NCBI RefSeq assembly: GCF_042242105.1
Contig: NC_092018.1
Span: 28,204,167-28,268,166, forward strand
Direction of reading: 5' to 3'
Length of the DNA: 64,000 bases
Source of the DNA: Pempheris klunzingeri
Lineage: Eukaryota; Chordata; Actinopteri; Acropomatiformes; Pempheridae
How positions within the stretch are numbered: position 1 is the stretch's first letter; each line of letters opens with the position of its first letter. Below are positions 61,997-64,000 of this stretch, piece by piece. The translations under genes were made by a program, and so were the position numbers. The notes below the pieces were generated by a model. It saw only the letters and a list, made by a program, of their open reading frames with translations, had not been told where the DNA came from and ran no database searches.

Positions 61997-63488
61997 GCTT
62001 GCACAAGCGCACAAACCCTGAAGTTAGGAACGATTTCTATCGTCACACAGCACTATCGTTTTGATTATCATTGAGTGAGAGCTGGGATTGCATACTGTAC
62101 CATACACCTCCTAGGAGAGTAACCCTTCATCAGTATCAGCTCATTCATTTCACACACACACACACACACTCACACACACACTGGAATAAATTTTGAACTG
62201 GTCAAAAGAAATTACAATCACATGCTTTATAACGGAATGTAGAGAAAGCTCATACGAAACCTTCGACTTTAGCCGGGGCCAAGCCAAGCACACCGACTCT
62301 GTTATGAAGTGTCTCCTCTGCTTTAACCGTGAAAAGTTTTGATTTTCAGACGTTCTGGTGGAATTCAACAGCGTTAAAAATCCCTCTCACTGCCACTCAG
62401 CCATCAGTTCAACAAAGTTTTGAAGTGCTTTCATACATAACTGTGAAGTTATGACAGCTGTCCCTTCAGAAAAGAGTAAAATAGTTCATTTTTTAAATTA
62501 TTCAAAATATATTCCCCCGTATTAAAGTGGGAGCTCTGGACCTAGTCTATCAGACCCCTGGCAACAGACACCACGAGTACACCAACAGTTGGCTTTACCT
62601 CCACACATCTGGACTGACTTGAGTGTCCATTCTTGTACATTTTGTCAGGAGCCGTATATTTCGCTCACACAGAGAACGATAAGTGATCAGACCAAAAGTC
62701 CACTGTGTAAGATATCTGAGAACAGTGTCCACAAACAATTTCTGCTCCCCACTCAAAAGAGTCTGTAACCTGCTGCTCTCCACTCATGCTGAGAGCAAAC
62801 CTGCCTCTGTTTGCTCTGTAGCAGGGCTCGAAGCCTATTCATTTCTCTCTTATCACCAGAAAGGTAAACAGAGCGTTTAACAATATGCCTGACAATGCTG
62901 CAAGAGCTGTTAGCGCGCTCGAGTGATGGAGCTGCATTTTGGAACAAGAAAGAACGCCAAGCCCGTTAGGAAGCCACTCAATGCAATGCTCCCCCCTCTG
63001 TTAAGCTGACATACCCTGACTGAGAGAATCTAGGGACACGAGTGTGTACGTTTTGGACTTCTAGGCAGGTAGAGTTCAGCCACAAGAATTTGGCAGCTAT
63101 TGATTTGGCTACTAAATCCACAGAAAAGTGCAAACATTCACTTTCTTGTTTTTGTGACATCTTGTGTTTCTGACCTGCATCAGCTCTTTATATTTGACTG
63201 CTCTATGTTCTCTGTTTAAAAAAAAATAAATTAATCATTAATAAAAAAAGAAAAGAAAAGAAAAAAAAATCAAATATAACTCTGCAAGACCCCCAAGCTT
63301 AATCTGATCAAAGTGCAGCACCCCAGCATCAGTGGAAGGAGTAGAAGTGTTTGAATGGGTTCAGACAGCAGGTCCTAGATCAGGGTCTGGTGGGGTTCTA
63401 GCTCTCTGAGAGTAAGCCACTCGCACATACCATAATAGATATACTCACAAACAGGACTGACCGCTCACACTTAGAGTCACAGTCACAC

Positions 63489-63527
<39 letters not shown>

Positions 63528-63532
63528 GTAGC
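59812..63532 (-). terminator. Long 3' UTR of the unidentified terminal gene (inferred)
   Basis: From the stop codon at 63533 the minus strand shows no further coding exon. The best AATAAA is at 59817-59812, giving a 3' UTR of about 3.7 kb. It holds (CA)n repeats at 61953-61994 and 62151-62181. Earlier poly(A) sites are possible. Confidence 0.45.
63484..63523. repeat. (CA)n microsatellite just 3' of a stop codon
   Basis: The run begins 10 bp beyond the TAA of the unidentified terminal exon. Confidence 0.95.
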
Positions 63533-63783
63533 TTAGATGAGTCTGGCCTCTCCCTCCATGTCTGGCGGTAGATCACACACTCCTGTGAAGTGCATCTCCT
63601 TCCCCTTGCTTCCATGTCCCGTCCCGGCTCTGGCCCCTCGTTCCCCCAGGCTGGGAGAGGGCTGTTGGGCCTGAGGGTCTGGCGACGTCCCACGGGGGAT
63701 TCCACCTGCCCGCCTCTCTTTCAGGAAGACCTCTAGTCGGCGCAGCATCTGCTTGGGGTTCTTTTTGGCAAACAGCTCCACTT
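63533..63783 (-). CDS. Last coding exon of an unidentified gene (partial)
   Basis: An acceptor (taacccgtcag, ag at 63785-63784) opens a phase-1 exon that runs to TAA. The peptide begins EVELFAKKNPKQMLRRLEVF and continues LKERRAGGIPRG, then a Ser/Pro/Gln-rich and Gly-rich linker, MHFTGVCDLPPD and the C-terminus MEGEARLI. It looks like the cytoplasmic or disordered tail of a larger protein: an amphipathic basic helix followed by a disordered region. I do not recognise the family. Upstream exons lie beyond 64000. Confidence 0.55.
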
Positions 63784-64000
63784 CTGACGGGTTAGAAACA
63801 CAGACACTGAGGGAATCATGCCGGGAGGACAATCTGTGTTTAACTGTGTCTCTGCAGTCTGAGTGCTGAGTTCAAGACTCATGTTTTAAAAGGAAGAGTC
63901 CATGGTAACAAAGTGTGTCTAGCAGCATCTCTGAAGTTCATTGACACGTTAACCAACACTCGTCTGTTTAAACTATTTGTCTTTTAAACTTTGTCTACGC

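Overview
This window is a stretch of vertebrate nuclear genome, most likely from a percomorph-type teleost fish. The evidence is many-exon genes with GT-AG introns that are mostly 80-1000 bp long, abundant TG/CA microsatellites, CpG-rich housekeeping promoters, and proteins that match human orthologues almost exon by exon. There are no bacterial, phage or CRISPR features. Exon borders were set by hand from splice signals, reading phase and remembered human protein sequences. No alignment was run.

Left block (1-23.2 kb, + strand): the last small exons of a FYB1-like adaptor gene (ending at 2280), then a complete 37-exon rictor gene (2865-21533, 1731 codons before stop), the scaffold subunit of mTOR complex 2. 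FYB1 and RICTOR are also neighbours in the same order and orientation on human 5p13.

Middle and right block (24.4-55.4 kb): npc1l1 on the minus strand (21 exons, 24455-34108), a gene-poor gap (34.1-38.2 kb), an intronless NONO-family RNA-binding protein gene (minus, 38252-39577), then pold2 (plus, 40234-43050), which shares a roughly 0.5 kb head-to-head CpG promoter with the NONO-like gene. aebp1 (minus, 22 exons, 43750-55375) meets pold2 tail to tail. NPC1L1, POLD2 and AEBP1 all lie on human 7p13, so the window joins two human synteny blocks between rictor and npc1l1.

Far right (55.4-64 kb): no recognised gene until the last coding exon of an unidentified minus-strand gene (63533-63783), which appears to have a 3.7 kb 3' UTR running to a poly(A) signal near 59.8 kb.

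Mobile DNA is light: a LINE tail in the last fyb1-like intron, a 5'-truncated L1-like insertion with a 15-bp target-site duplication in rictor intron 19, a palindromic repeat in rictor intron 17, and a TA-flanked MITE with 26-bp terminal inverted repeats in npc1l1 intron 1. The genes do not form one pathway: mTORC2 signalling, sterol uptake, nuclear RNA/paraspeckle biology, DNA replication and extracellular matrix are all represented. The points most worth checking are the intact intronless NONO gene, a phase-compatible 81-bp cassette exon in rictor, a GC-AG intron in rictor, Tyr-rich and Gly-Tyr-rich repeats in aebp1, the YDNLSY tail motif of npc1l1, and the uncharacterised 3'-terminal gene.
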